Source: Tidjanibacter sp.
Lineage (GTDB): Bacteria; Bacteroidota; Bacteroidia; Bacteroidales; Rikenellaceae
Assembly (NCBI GenBank): GCA_017936005.1
Contig: JAGBGK010000026.1
Location: 1 to 43,958 of the forward strand
Direction of reading: 5' to 3'
Length of the DNA stretch: 43,958 bases
This document shows, one piece after another, positions 1 to 7,338 of this stretch. The notes beneath the pieces are model-generated. The model saw only the letters and a list, made by a program, of their open reading frames with translations. It had not been told where the DNA came from and did no database searches. The translations under genes and the position numbers were made by a program. How positions within the stretch are numbered: position 1 is the stretch's first letter; each line of letters starts with the position of its first letter.

Positions 1-11
1 AAATCAATGTT

Positions 12-37
12 GAATTTTGAATTTTGAATTTTGAATT
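12..37. repeat. Heptamer tandem array (GAATTTT), 3.7 units
   Basis: Three perfect GAATTTT units plus a partial one lie just 3' of the GH43 gene stop (46-48, minus strand). The same heptamer family recurs at 3797-3827, 36531-36556, 42497-42527 and 43931-43958. A period of 7 cannot be read as codon repetition. No terminator hairpin is visible in positions 1-45. Confidence 0.9.
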
Positions 38-45
38 GTCCAATT

Positions 46-1641
46 CTATTCCACTCTCACCCAGTCGATGTCCATACGGCCGTGGTCGTTTTTCTTGCCG
101 CTGGTTACGGCAAACAGACCCCATTTGGCTCCAATCCACACCCCCTCCTTGGCGGTGAACTCCTCCCATAGAGGCTCCCAACGCTTGCCGTTCAGCGAGT
201 AGAAGAACCTACACTTGGCACCCTCCACAATCTCCACACGCAACCACATCCACTCCTTGGGGGTGATGTTTTTCTCCTCCACGACTCGCTCGCCCAAGCC
301 TTTGTCGGCACCTTTGCAGATGGTCTGTACAAGGCGCAATTTGCCATCGCTCCTCACCAGCGAGATGGTGGCATAGTCCCTGCCGTGGATGACCATACCT
401 GCTCGGTCGCCATCCACACCGGCGGTGAAACGTACCTTGGCGGTGATGGTTTGCTTGGGTGCGGTAATCTTCTGGGCAATGATGTTTTGTGCTTCATAGA
501 TGTTGTCGTAGGGACGGCAGTTGAGGCGCAGGAAACCCTCGGGGGAGAGCATTGCCCAATCCCTCTGTGGGTGGCTGCCAAACCACTGCCATTGCAGGCC
601 CAGCTTACCATCGTTGAACTCGTCGCCCTCGGTGGGGGTACATATCTTGGTAGGCACGTTGGAGTGTGGCTTGCGGTAGGTACTCACGGGCTCGCCAATG
701 CCGTCCTTGTTGCTGTCCACACCCATTGTACACCACCCGTCGGCGGTCCACTCCATAGGTTGGAGGTGTACCACACGCCCGTAGGCATACCTATCCTCAA
801 AGTGCAGAAACCAACAGTCGCCTGCGGTGTCCTCCACCCAGCCGCCCTGGTGTGGGCCGTGGATGTCGGTATTGCCCTGATGCAGCACCTTGCGCCACTC
901 ATACCTACCAAGTGGCTCGCGTGAGCGCAGCACCAACTGCCAACCCTCCTTCACGCCGCCTGCGGGTGCGAAGATGTAGTACCAACCATTTCGTTTGTAG
1001 AATTTGGGGCCCTCCACGGTGGGGTGGTCGCCGTGGCCGTCGAAGAGGAGTACCTCCTCGCCAATAAGGCTCTTGCCATCGGGGGTCATCTCCGAGGCCG
1101 AGAGGATACTCTTCATTCCCGACCTACTACCTGCCCAAGCGTGTACAAGGTAGGCTCTGCCGTCGTCGTCCCACAGCGGGCAGGCGTCAATCATACCCTT
1201 GCCTTCCCACACGAGGTGTGGGGTGCTCCACTCGCCCCTCGGGTCGGTGGCGCAGGTCATATAGACACCCGTGTCGGGGTCGCCCCAATAGATGTAGTAG
1301 AGTCCGTTGTGGTACCTTATGGATGGAGCCCACACGCCGTTGCCGTGTTTGCTCTGCACCTCGTTGGGGATGTAACTCCTCACAGCACCCGCAAACTCCC
1401 AATTCACAAGGTCGGTGGAGTGGAGGATTTGGAGTGCGGGGATGCAGTCGAACGACGAGGCTGTCATCCAATAGTCGTCGCCCACACGGATAACATCGGG
1501 GTCGGAGTAGTCGGCATAGAGAACGGGGTTTTTGTAGGTGCCATCCCCTTGGTCGGCCACCCACGTTTTGCTCACACCCTGGGCCCACGAAGTGGCACCC
1601 AGAGCAAGCATTGCGATTGCAAGTGTGGTGAGTTTTTTCAT
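46..1641 (-). CDS. Secreted GH43-family glycoside hydrolase (beta-xylosidase/alpha-arabinofuranosidase-like)
   Basis: The protein has 531 residues from the ATG at 1641. An in-frame upstream start would add 24 residues without signal-peptide character, so the start in front of MKKLTTLAIAMLALG is preferred. A signal peptide ends near residue 20 (SWAQ). The N-terminal five-bladed propeller shows the GH43 triad: probable base D47 (YSDPDV), pKa modulator D152 (IDACPLWDDDG) and general acid E210 (VEGPKFYKRNGW). From about residue 330 a second, beta-sandwich domain follows, as in many GH43 xylosidases. The lack of a lipobox suggests a periplasmic enzyme. The family removes xylose or arabinose from side chains, so here it probably trims pectin or co-extracted hemicellulose; the exact substrate cannot be told. 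It has its own well-formed promoter (1702-1733) and is divergent from the gene at 1846. Confidence 0.9.
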   Translation of the reverse strand: MKKLTTLAIAMLALGATSWAQGVSKTWVADQGDGTYKNPVLYADYSDPDVIRVGDDYWMTASSFDCIPALQILHSTDLVNWEFAGAVRSYIPNEVQSKHGNGVWAPSIRYHNGLYYIYWGDPDTGVYMTCATDPRGEWSTPHLVWEGKGMIDACPLWDDDGRAYLVHAWAGSRSGMKSILSASEMTPDGKSLIGEEVLLFDGHGDHPTVEGPKFYKRNGWYYIFAPAGGVKEGWQLVLRSREPLGRYEWRKVLHQGNTDIHGPHQGGWVEDTAGDCWFLHFEDRYAYGRVVHLQPMEWTADGWCTMGVDSNKDGIGEPVSTYRKPHSNVPTKICTPTEGDEFNDGKLGLQWQWFGSHPQRDWAMLSPEGFLRLNCRPYDNIYEAQNIIAQKITAPKQTITAKVRFTAGVDGDRAGMVIHGRDYATISLVRSDGKLRLVQTICKGADKGLGERVVEEKNITPKEWMWLRVEIVEGAKCRFFYSLNGKRWEPLWEEFTAKEGVWIGAKWGLFAVTSGKKNDHGRMDIDWVRVE

Positions 1642-1701
1642 TGTTTGCGGATGTTTTTTTTGGGGAATTGCCCTCCCATCGGGGAAGGGACGATTCTCTC
1701 T

Positions 1702-1733
1702 CAAAGGTAGCAACTAAATTTAGATTTTCCAAA
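1702..1733 (-). promoter_or_regulatory. Bacteroidetes-type promoter of the GH43 gene
   Basis: On the minus strand a -33 TTTG (1730-1733) is followed after 20 bp by a -7 TACCTTTG (1702-1709). This matches the Bacteroides consensus TTTG-N19-21-TAnnTTTG. It predicts a leader of about 55 nt before the ATG at 1641. Confidence 0.75.
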
Positions 1734-1772
1734 TTCGCATCTGCTACGTCATCGTATTTATTAAAAAATCAC

Positions 1773-1780
1773 TATCTTTG
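1773..1780 (+). promoter_or_regulatory. Probable -7 box of the phosphatase-fold lipoprotein gene
   Basis: TATCTTTG matches TAnnTTTG exactly and lies 65 bp before the ATG at 1846. No TTTG is found at the -33 position, so it is only half a promoter match. It shares the 204-bp divergent spacer with the GH43 promoter. Confidence 0.5.
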
Positions 1781-1845
1781 TGCTACTCGGTGGGCCGATA
1801 GTTCTGCCCACACTACCACATTAATCACCATTTACTTTGAAACCT

Positions 1846-2718
1846 ATGCGACACCTTCTTGCAACACTGCTCCTATTCGCTTGTCTGTTTTGTGGTTGCA
1901 CTCCATCCTCCAACAAACCAGAGGACGACCTACACTTTGAAGAGGGCGGTAAGACCACCGAGTTAAAGGTTATATCCTACAACATCCGACTCAGCACCGG
2001 AAACGATGGCGATAATAGTTGGCAATACCGCAAGCAGGCCTCGGTCAATATGATACGCGCCGAACAGCCCACACTTATCGGTTTTCAGGAGATGCTCTCC
2101 GACCAGGTGAACTATCTGCTCGAATCGCTTCCGGAGTATAAGATGATTGGTGTGGGACGTGATGATGGAGCGAAGGCGGGCGAGTTTATGTCCATCTTCT
2201 ACCGCCCCGACAAGGTGGAACTCTTGGAGTGGGACACCTTTTGGCTCTCGGAGACCCCCGATGTACCCTCGAAGGGGTGGGATGCCTCCTACAAACGCAC
2301 CTGCACTTGGGCCACATTCCGTAGCCTTGCCACAGGCACCACCTTTGCCCACTTCAATACCCACCTCGACCACCAGGGCGTGGTGGCACAGAAGGAGGGG
2401 TTGAAACTTGTGGTGGAGAAGATTGGAGAACTTGTCCCTGCGGATATGCCTGTTTTCCTCACCGGCGATTTCAACATTCCCACCGACAACGAGGCTTTTG
2501 CGATGTTGGATGGTGTACTCTTGGATGCACGCAAAACCTCCCCGGAGACCGACCAACGTACCACCTACAATGCTTGGGGCGGACGTGAGGCCACCATCGA
2601 CCACATCTTTTACAGAAAGGCCACTCCCTACGTTTTCAAGGTGCTGCGTAATGAGAACTACGGTGCGCCCTACATTTCGGACCACTATCCCGTATCGCTC
2701 ACTGCTACGATTAAATAA
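1846..2718 (+). CDS. Lipoprotein, endonuclease/exonuclease/phosphatase (EEP) family
   Basis: This is a 290-residue protein and the only plus-strand gene. The ATG at 1846 is chosen over the in-frame TTG at 1837. Its signal sequence ends in a lipobox-like LFCG-C with C18 as likely lipidated residue. The EEP metallo-fold motifs are all present: N46 (SYNIR), E82 (GFQEM), H173 and D175 (NTHLDHQG), D208 and N210 (LTGDFNIP), D252-H253 (ATIDHIFY) and D279-H280 (SDHYPV). The family contains DNases, phosphodiesterases, sphingomyelinases and inositol phosphatases; the substrate here is not apparent. An extracytoplasmic Bacteroidetes EEP protein beside glycan enzymes could act on a phosphodiester or phosphate ester, but that is inference. 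It converges on the pectinesterase gene across a shared terminator. Confidence 0.88.
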   Translation: MRHLLATLLLFACLFCGCTPSSNKPEDDLHFEEGGKTTELKVISYNIRLSTGNDGDNSWQYRKQASVNMIRAEQPTLIGFQEMLSDQVNYLLESLPEYKMIGVGRDDGAKAGEFMSIFYRPDKVELLEWDTFWLSETPDVPSKGWDASYKRTCTWATFRSLATGTTFAHFNTHLDHQGVVAQKEGLKLVVEKIGELVPADMPVFLTGDFNIPTDNEAFAMLDGVLLDARKTSPETDQRTTYNAWGGREATIDHIFYRKATPYVFKVLRNENYGAPYISDHYPVSLTATIK

Positions 2719-2745
2719 CGTTGGTTTTGCGAGGATTGGCACAAC

Positions 2746-2781
2746 AACAAAGGCTTCAAGAATTTTCTTGAAGCCTTTGTT
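2746..2781. terminator. Bidirectional rho-independent terminator
   Basis: A perfect 17-bp inverted repeat with a 2-nt centre (arms AACAAAGGCTTCAAGAA and its complement) is followed by TTTGTGTATT on the plus side. It lies between the convergent genes ending at 2718 (+) and 2807 (-) and probably ends both transcripts, including the long uxaCBA operon. Confidence 0.85.
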
Positions 2782-2806
2782 TTGTGTATTATGCCAAATG
2801 TTTTCC

Positions 2807-3811
2807 CTACTCTTTGGTGAGGCTTGTGGGCATCCAGTCCCAACGGAAGGCTTCCGAGCCGGTTTTGAAGGCAAAGATGTTCTCGGGGGTGTAGTCGGCG
2901 GCCTCTTCGGGGGTTAATTCGTGGCTCCATTTCACCCTGCCCGAACGGTCGGCACCCTCGCCCGTGCAGCCATACTCGGCATAGAACGAGTGCTCCTCAC
3001 GCCTGCGGTCGTTCCAATTGTGCCACCCCTCGGGACGTATGGCCGAGGGGAGGTCGCAGCCTATAAAGACCGTCTTGGCGGTCTGCTTCCAGGGCCTACC
3101 GAGATAGAGTTTATTCACACCATCGGCGGCAGTTATGGTACAATCTCTGAAAACGTAACCATAGCGATTGCGCTCGGTTGTGGAGGCGGCTGTGATGTAG
3201 GAGTTCTTCTTGCAATGTATTCTACAAGAGTCGAATAGGGCAATGGATGGGCCGAAGATAAAGTCGGTTGTACCCTCGATGTAACACCCCCTCAGGTAGA
3301 GCCTCGAAGCATAGCCTTTGGTAAAGAAGGTGTCTTGGTCGCCAAGCATACGGCAGCCTATAAACTCGATGCGGTCGCCACGGGTTTCCACCGCCACAGC
3401 TTGTCCAACCTCGCCTGCATCGTTGCAGATGGTGAGGTTTTCCACCACCACGTCATCGGCCTGCACGGAGAAGGTCCAAGTGTCGTAGGTGGTCATCACG
3501 TGCCCATCGCTCTCCACTCGGCCCGTGTGGTCGTCCCACACGATTGTGGCCCCTTCGTGTCCTACGATGTGCACCTTGTCCTTGTAAACATCGAGTGTAA
3601 CCTTCTCCCTGTACTCGCCCGCCTTAATCTCCACGGTGCGCCAAGTGGTTGGTTTCGAGGGTAGTGCGTCAAAACACTCCTGCACCGAGCGGTAGTCGCC
3701 CGACCCGTCAGCCGCCACCACCCAGTGGGTCCTCTCCTCGCTCGGACCACACCCACACACAAGGCCAACAAGAAGGCCTACGATGATTACTGCTAATTTT
3801 GAATTTTGCAT
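2807..3811 (-). CDS. Pectinesterase lipoprotein (CE8)
   Basis: The protein has 334 residues. Carbohydrate esterase family 8 removes methyl esters from homogalacturonan, releasing methanol and exposing galacturonate for lyases and hydrolases. A signal sequence ends in a possible lipobox (VCG-C21), so it is likely membrane anchored. CE8 motifs appear in order: GQAVAV (Q137), GDQDTFF (acid/base D160), EGTTDFIFG (nucleophile D183) and LGRPW (R239, W241). The start codon and first five codons (MQNSK) are made by the TTTTGAA/TTTTGCA heptamer array at 3797-3827; no alternative in-frame start precedes the signal peptide. It lies 26 bp after uxaA, so it is probably the last gene of the uronate operon, which would couple demethylation to galacturonate breakdown. 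Confidence 0.93.
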   Translation of the reverse strand: MQNSKLAVIIVGLLVGLVCGCGPSEERTHWVVAADGSGDYRSVQECFDALPSKPTTWRTVEIKAGEYREKVTLDVYKDKVHIVGHEGATIVWDDHTGRVESDGHVMTTYDTWTFSVQADDVVVENLTICNDAGEVGQAVAVETRGDRIEFIGCRMLGDQDTFFTKGYASRLYLRGCYIEGTTDFIFGPSIALFDSCRIHCKKNSYITAASTTERNRYGYVFRDCTITAADGVNKLYLGRPWKQTAKTVFIGCDLPSAIRPEGWHNWNDRRREEHSFYAEYGCTGEGADRSGRVKWSHELTPEEAADYTPENIFAFKTGSEAFRWDWMPTSLTKE

Positions 3812-3827
3812 TTTGAATTTTGCATTT
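3797..3827. repeat. Heptamer array (TTTTGAA/TTTTGCA alternating)
   Basis: Four 7-bp units alternate TTTTGAA and TTTTGCA, then TTT. The stretch overlaps the first codons of the pectinesterase gene. It is identical over 31 bp to 42497-42527, where it encodes the C-terminus of the MFS protein. Confidence 0.9.
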
Positions 3828-3828
3828 C

Positions 3829-3857
3829 AAACCGGAGTTACAACGTAACTCCGGTTT
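3829..3857 (-). other. Hairpin spanning the uxaA stop codon
   Basis: A perfect 13-bp stem (arms AAACCGGAGTTAC and its complement) with a 3-nt loop contains the uxaA stop codon (3838-3840) and its last codons. It ends 17 nt before the ATG of the downstream pectinesterase. No T-run follows on the minus strand, so it is more likely an intercistronic stabiliser, processing site or attenuator than a full terminator. Confidence 0.8.
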
Positions 3858-5325
3858 TGAATATCGCCACCTCTTTGAAGCCTGTCTCCTCGTGTTTCAA
3901 GAGCTCGCCATTGGCGGTAGCCAACACTTTGTCGATGAAGCGGTTGAGTACCACGTCGGCCTCTTCGTCCTCCACAAGTGTACCTGCGTTGAAATCTATC
4001 CAACACTGCTTGAACTCATAGAGTCGGCTGTTGGTGGAAATCTTCATCGTGGGGACAAAACTACCAAAGGGAGTACCCCTACCCGTTGTGAACAACACCA
4101 TCTGGCAGCCACTCAGAGCCAATGCCGACGATGCTACAAGGTCGTTACCGGGTGCTTGTAACAGATTGAGTCCGTTGCGTTTAACCCTGTCGGTGTAGTC
4201 CAACACGTCAACCACAGTAGCCGCACCGCCCTTCTGCACACAGCCGAGCGATTTCTCCTCCAAAGTGGTGATGCCGCCCTTTTTGTTGCCGGGCGAGGGG
4301 TTTTCGTAGATGGGCTGGTCGTAGCGTTTGAAATAGTCCTTGAAGTCGTTGATAAGGCTCACCGTTTGGTCGAAAATAGCCTTGTTCTCCGAGCGGTCCA
4401 TAAGTATCGTTTCGGCACCGAACATCTCGGGAACCTCGGTGAGGATGGTTGTGCCGCCCTGTGCGATGAGCCAATCGGAGAAGAGACCCACCAAGGGGTT
4501 GGCAGTGATGCCCGAAAAACCATCGCTACCGCCACATTTCAGACCTATTTTGAGCTTCGACAGAGGCTGTGGAGTGCGTACATCGTGGCGGGTAATCTCC
4601 ACCAACTCGCCACACACCCTAACGCCCTCTTCAATCTCGTCCTCCACCTCTTGGGCAACGATAAACCTAACCCTCTCCTCGTCCCAAGTGCCAATCTCCT
4701 TCTGGAACTCGCTCACTTGGTTGTTCTCGCAACCGAGGCCCAACACGAGTACTGCACCTGCGTTGGGGTGGTGTACCATATCGGCCAGAGCCTTACGTGT
4801 ATTTATGTGGTCCTCACCGAGTTGCGAGCAACCATAGGGGTGGGTGTAGACCCTCACATCGTCCAGATGCGAGCAGTCCATCTCGGCCTTAACCCTCTTG
4901 ACGATAGCCTCGGCCTGACCGTTCACACAGCCCACCGTGGGGATAATCCACAACTCGTTGCGGATACCCATATCTCCATTTTTCCTCGCATAGCCCATCA
5001 CCTTGCGCTCGTCGGCAGGGTAGTGCTTGGGTGCGATTTTAGGCTCGTAGGCATACTCCAAATTGTCGTGTAGGTTGGTCCTTACGTTGTGGCTGTGAAT
5101 CCACTCGCCCTTGACGATGGGGCGCGTTGCGTGGCCGATGGGGTAGCCATATTTAATCACATTCTCACCCTCGGCAATGTCGCACAGAGCCACCTTGTGT
5201 CCTTTGGCAATGTCCTCAACGAGAGTCACTTGTATGCCACCAACCTCCACCACTTCACCCTTTGTGAGGTCGTCCAGAGCGATGGCCACATTGTCGGCTT
5301 CGTTTATTTTCAGATAGCGTTTCAT
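3838..5325 (-). CDS. uxaA: Altronate dehydratase UxaA
   Basis: The protein has 495 residues, the usual full length for UxaA. It dehydrates D-altronate to 2-keto-3-deoxygluconate, the third step of galacturonate breakdown, in the cytoplasm. Residues about 1-80 form a SAF domain; the larger domain contains HPYGCSQLGEDH (162-173), LGLGCENNQ (about 195-203) and KCGGSDGFSGITANPLVG. Family members use a metal, generally iron. The ATG at 5325 is chosen because GAGAGAAAG lies just upstream and UxaA proteins normally begin this way; a longer frame to 5451 would run through the intercistronic hairpin. It follows the HIT gene by 79 bp and precedes the pectinesterase by 26 bp, with hairpins on both sides. 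Confidence 0.96.
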   Translation of the reverse strand: MKRYLKINEADNVAIALDDLTKGEVVEVGGIQVTLVEDIAKGHKVALCDIAEGENVIKYGYPIGHATRPIVKGEWIHSHNVRTNLHDNLEYAYEPKIAPKHYPADERKVMGYARKNGDMGIRNELWIIPTVGCVNGQAEAIVKRVKAEMDCSHLDDVRVYTHPYGCSQLGEDHINTRKALADMVHHPNAGAVLVLGLGCENNQVSEFQKEIGTWDEERVRFIVAQEVEDEIEEGVRVCGELVEITRHDVRTPQPLSKLKIGLKCGGSDGFSGITANPLVGLFSDWLIAQGGTTILTEVPEMFGAETILMDRSENKAIFDQTVSLINDFKDYFKRYDQPIYENPSPGNKKGGITTLEEKSLGCVQKGGAATVVDVLDYTDRVKRNGLNLLQAPGNDLVASSALALSGCQMVLFTTGRGTPFGSFVPTMKISTNSRLYEFKQCWIDFNAGTLVEDEEADVVLNRFIDKVLATANGELLKHEETGFKEVAIFKTGVTL

Positions 5326-5347
5326 ATTGCTTTCTCTCATAAAATTG

Positions 5348-5385
5348 GGGGAGTGGGAGGCCCCTATGTGTGCCACACACTCCCC
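5348..5385 (-). other. Intercistronic hairpin upstream of uxaA
   Basis: The arms GGGGAGTG and CACTCCCC (8 bp) enclose 22 nt; an alternative inner GTGTG/CACAC stem is also possible. On the minus strand it is followed by a short AATTTT and then the uxaA ribosome-binding site. It could partly terminate transcription or protect the uxaA segment of the mRNA. Confidence 0.6.
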
Positions 5386-5404
5386 TCGACTATTCTGTTG
5401 TTCT

Positions 5405-5830
5405 TTACAGTTTGCTCTTGATTTGCTCAATAACCTCTGCATACTCCTCATCGGTGAGGTAGGTCTGCTTGGGGTTCATCGCAAACACGCCGCCCCACTC
5501 GGCCTCGCCCTCATACTTGGGCACGATGTGCCAATGTGCGTGGCGCAGGGTGTCGGAGTAGGCTCCCCAATTGACCTTGTTGGGCGCAAATGCTGCTTTG
5601 ATGGCCTGTGCTGTGCGCCTAACGTCCAGCATAAAGCGCACAAAGTCGGCCTCGGGGATGTCGAATTGCTCGCCCACGTGGTCCTTGTAGGCCACCACAC
5701 ACCTGCCCTGGTGGGTCTGCTCCTTGAAGAGATAGAGGGTTGACACATCCAGGTCGCAAATCTTAATCATCAGCTCGTCCAGCACCGCCTTGTTGCGGCA
5801 GTACAGACATTTATCCAATTCCTCTGTCAT
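5405..5830 (-). CDS. HIT-family nucleotide hydrolase/transferase
   Basis: The protein has 141 residues. The histidine-triad signature HAHWHIV is at residues 97-103 (H97, H99, H101) with the usual HIVPKY continuation, so the active site looks intact. A CxxC pair (C8, C11) near the N-terminus resembles the zinc-binding pair of some bacterial HIT proteins. HIT enzymes hydrolyse or transfer nucleotide monophosphates from dinucleoside polyphosphates, AMP-amidates or nucleotide sugars. The exact substrate cannot be told. The gene sits inside the uronate operon, 37 bp after uxaB and 79 bp before uxaA, so it is co-expressed with galacturonate catabolism. Confidence 0.93.
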   Translation of the reverse strand: MTEELDKCLYCRNKAVLDELMIKICDLDVSTLYLFKEQTHQGRCVVAYKDHVGEQFDIPEADFVRFMLDVRRTAQAIKAAFAPNKVNWGAYSDTLRHAHWHIVPKYEGEAEWGGVFAMNPKQTYLTDEEYAEVIEQIKSKL

Positions 5831-5867
5831 AATATTATGCTCTCTTTTAGTGGGTTACGATGGGATA

Positions 5868-7304
5868 CTACAACATCTTTTTCAGAGCCGCAGCCATACC
5901 CTCTGCCAAAATCACCTTCACATAGCCGGCAACCTTCTCCACGAAGGGTGCTACCTCGGTGAAGTCAACAGTCCAGATGTTCTTGTTCTCCACGATGGCC
6001 TTAACCGTTGCGTCCACATCCTCGCTGTTCCACACCTTCTGGATGAACTCAACGTGCTCGGCGGTGTCGTCGGGAGTGAAGTCAACCTTGCCGCTATACA
6101 GCGTGAGCAGTGCTGCAAACGTAAAGAGCTCCTTCTCGGCCACCTTGCCCGCCTTCTTCCAATTGTCCAGCACGGTGGGGAAGTTGCGGGTCTCCCACTT
6201 GCTGAGCGAGTTGAGCGAGATGGTTTTGAGCATATGACGGATGTAGGGGTTGTAGAACCTCTCCAAGATGCCTGCGGCAAACTCTTTCAGCTCGGCTTGG
6301 TCCTCCTCAATCATAGGGATAACCTCCTCGGCAACCATCGTGTTGATGAAGGCTTCGAGGTCGGCATTGTTGAATGCGTCCATAACGGTCTCGCAACCAA
6401 TCTGCAAGCCGATGGGTACCATACCCGTGTGCGAGCCGTTGAGGATGCGCACCTTCTTGTCGCGGAACTGCTTGATGGTGGGCATAAAGATAACGTGCAG
6501 ACCAGCCTTGTCGAGTGGCAACCTGCGCTGTACCTCCTCATAACCGGGGCCACCGATAGCCCACAAGTGGTAGAACTCGGCCTTAACCACGAGGTTGTCG
6601 TCAAAGCCCAACTCCTCCTTAATCTCGGCGATGTTCTCCCTGGGGAAGCCGGGAACGATGCGGTCAACGAGGGTGTCGCAGAAGTGGCAATACTTCTCCA
6701 CCCACTCGATGAAGTCGGCACCCAACTTGTTGTACTCTGCGTGGCGCAAAACATACTCCCTCAGGGTGGAGCCGTTGTTCTCAATCAGCTCGCAGCAGAT
6801 GATGCAGAGGCCCTTGGTGGGGTCGCCCTCGAAGTGTTTGAACCTCTTGTACAGTAGGGCGGTCATCTTTGCAGGATAACTCTTTGGGGGCAGTGCCCAC
6901 AGGTCGTCACCCTCCTCATAGCGGATACCTGCCTCGGTGGTGTTCGACACGGTGGCCTCCAACTCGGGCGAGAGGAAGATCTTTTCGTATGCCTCATACT
7001 CCTCATAGGGGTTGATGGCACACTGTACACACTTCACCAGACGGATGTCCTTCACGGGTTTTTTGTCCTTCACGCCCTCCAAATAGACGTGGTAGAGGCA
7101 GTCTTGCTGCTCCAACATACCGGCCATACCCTTGTCGATGGGCTGCACAATGGCCACACCGTGGTTCATAATGCCTGCCTCGTTGGCTTTGTCAATCTGC
7201 CAATCCACAAATGCGCGCAGGAAGTTACCCTCGCCAAATTGCAATATCTTGATGGGGAGAACGGGTTTCTCCACGTTCTGTTTGTTGAGTGCTTTGAGTT
7301 CCAT
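5868..7304 (-). CDS. uxaB: Tagaturonate reductase (altronate oxidoreductase) UxaB
   Basis: The protein has 478 residues, normal for UxaB. It reduces D-tagaturonate to D-altronate with NADH in the cytoplasm, the second step of the pathway. It belongs to the mannitol dehydrogenase/UxaB polyol dehydrogenase family: the Rossmann start is ILQFGEGNFLRAF (20-32), and KVRILNGSHTGMVPIGLQIG is the conserved substrate-site segment in the second half. It lies 34 bp after uxaC and 37 bp before the HIT gene in a tight operon. The GFGEGNF-like segment fits UxaB better than UxuB (fructuronate reductase), and uxaA beside it supports that choice. Confidence 0.95.
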   Translation of the reverse strand: MELKALNKQNVEKPVLPIKILQFGEGNFLRAFVDWQIDKANEAGIMNHGVAIVQPIDKGMAGMLEQQDCLYHVYLEGVKDKKPVKDIRLVKCVQCAINPYEEYEAYEKIFLSPELEATVSNTTEAGIRYEEGDDLWALPPKSYPAKMTALLYKRFKHFEGDPTKGLCIICCELIENNGSTLREYVLRHAEYNKLGADFIEWVEKYCHFCDTLVDRIVPGFPRENIAEIKEELGFDDNLVVKAEFYHLWAIGGPGYEEVQRRLPLDKAGLHVIFMPTIKQFRDKKVRILNGSHTGMVPIGLQIGCETVMDAFNNADLEAFINTMVAEEVIPMIEEDQAELKEFAAGILERFYNPYIRHMLKTISLNSLSKWETRNFPTVLDNWKKAGKVAEKELFTFAALLTLYSGKVDFTPDDTAEHVEFIQKVWNSEDVDATVKAIVENKNIWTVDFTEVAPFVEKVAGYVKVILAEGMAAALKKML

Positions 7305-7338
7305 AGTATTATGGGTTATTTAGGTTGTGTATTTACGT

